A stretch of DNA of 5,573 nucleotides from contig DUMX01000107.1 in the NCBI GenBank assembly GCA_012839665.1, forward strand, positions 1 to 5,573. The letters are read 5' to 3'. The notes beneath the pieces are model-generated. The model worked only from the letters and a program-made list of their open reading frames with translations, did no database searches and had not been told where the DNA came from. The DNA is from Gelria sp. (GTDB lineage: Bacteria > Bacillota > Syntrophomonadia > Syntrophomonadales > Syntrophomonadaceae). Positions 5,484 through 5,573 of the stretch are shown one piece after another. The first letter of the stretch is position 1. The number at the start of each line of letters is the position of its first letter. A program made the position numbers and the translations under genes.

Positions 5484-5573
5484 TAAAAACCACCTTCCTA
5501 TTAAGAATGAGAAATTACTTAACTGACCCCTCAAGCCCTCACTCTAAATCAGCGCCCATTTACGTATTAACCC

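Noticed and set aside
4998..5534. Longer DUF456 frame from TTG 5534
   Set aside because: ATG 5483 has a better-spaced AAGGTGG site and removes a polar extension not typical of the family.
305..5573. GGGTTAATACG at 305-315 and inverted at 5563-5573 as element ends
   Set aside because: An 11-base inverted match is expected a few times by chance in a window of this length, and nothing links the two ends.

Overview
The window suggests a low- to mid-GC Firmicute of the class Clostridia. Shine-Dalgarno sequences are strong and GGAGG-like. LexA is of the Bacillus/Clostridium type and sits behind a Gram-positive CGAAC-N4-GTT operator. The glutamine synthetase is of the GSI-alpha type, and the Fe-S protein is of the GlcF/LutA/Hdr kind common in anaerobic, possibly syntrophic, clostridia. 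A Syntrophomonadaceae-like host is a guess, not a demonstrated assignment.

Layout. Positions 1-416 hold no convincing gene. They contain short degenerate direct repeats, a near-consensus promoter, and a compact set of interlocking inverted repeats (96-229), followed by a diverged partial copy (267-300). Positions 417-1715 (+) encode a GlcF-like protein with two ferredoxin-type cluster motifs and two CCG domains. The gap 1716-1883 carries a short relative of the upstream structured repeat. Positions 1884-2639 (+) encode a TtcA-family PP-loop protein. The gap 2640-2930 carries an orphan minus-strand translation start of doubtful meaning, then the lexA operator and promoter. lexA (2931-3548, +) converges on glnA (3588-4919, -). 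A small DUF456-type membrane protein (4998-5483, -) lies upstream of glnA, which appears to have its own promoter in the 78-base gap.

The five clear genes are not one pathway: they cover electron transfer, a probable tRNA thiolation enzyme, SOS control, nitrogen assimilation and an unknown membrane protein. The expected FAD-linked oxidase partner of the GlcF-like protein is not in the window. The least ordinary part is the structured repeat upstream of that gene. It combines REP-like palindromes with GTAG/CTAC feet, a three-way-junction fold, a possible pseudoknot and an upstream promoter, and related fragments lie on both sides of the gene. It could be a transposase-mobilised palindromic element or a structured RNA, and the sequence alone does not decide between them.
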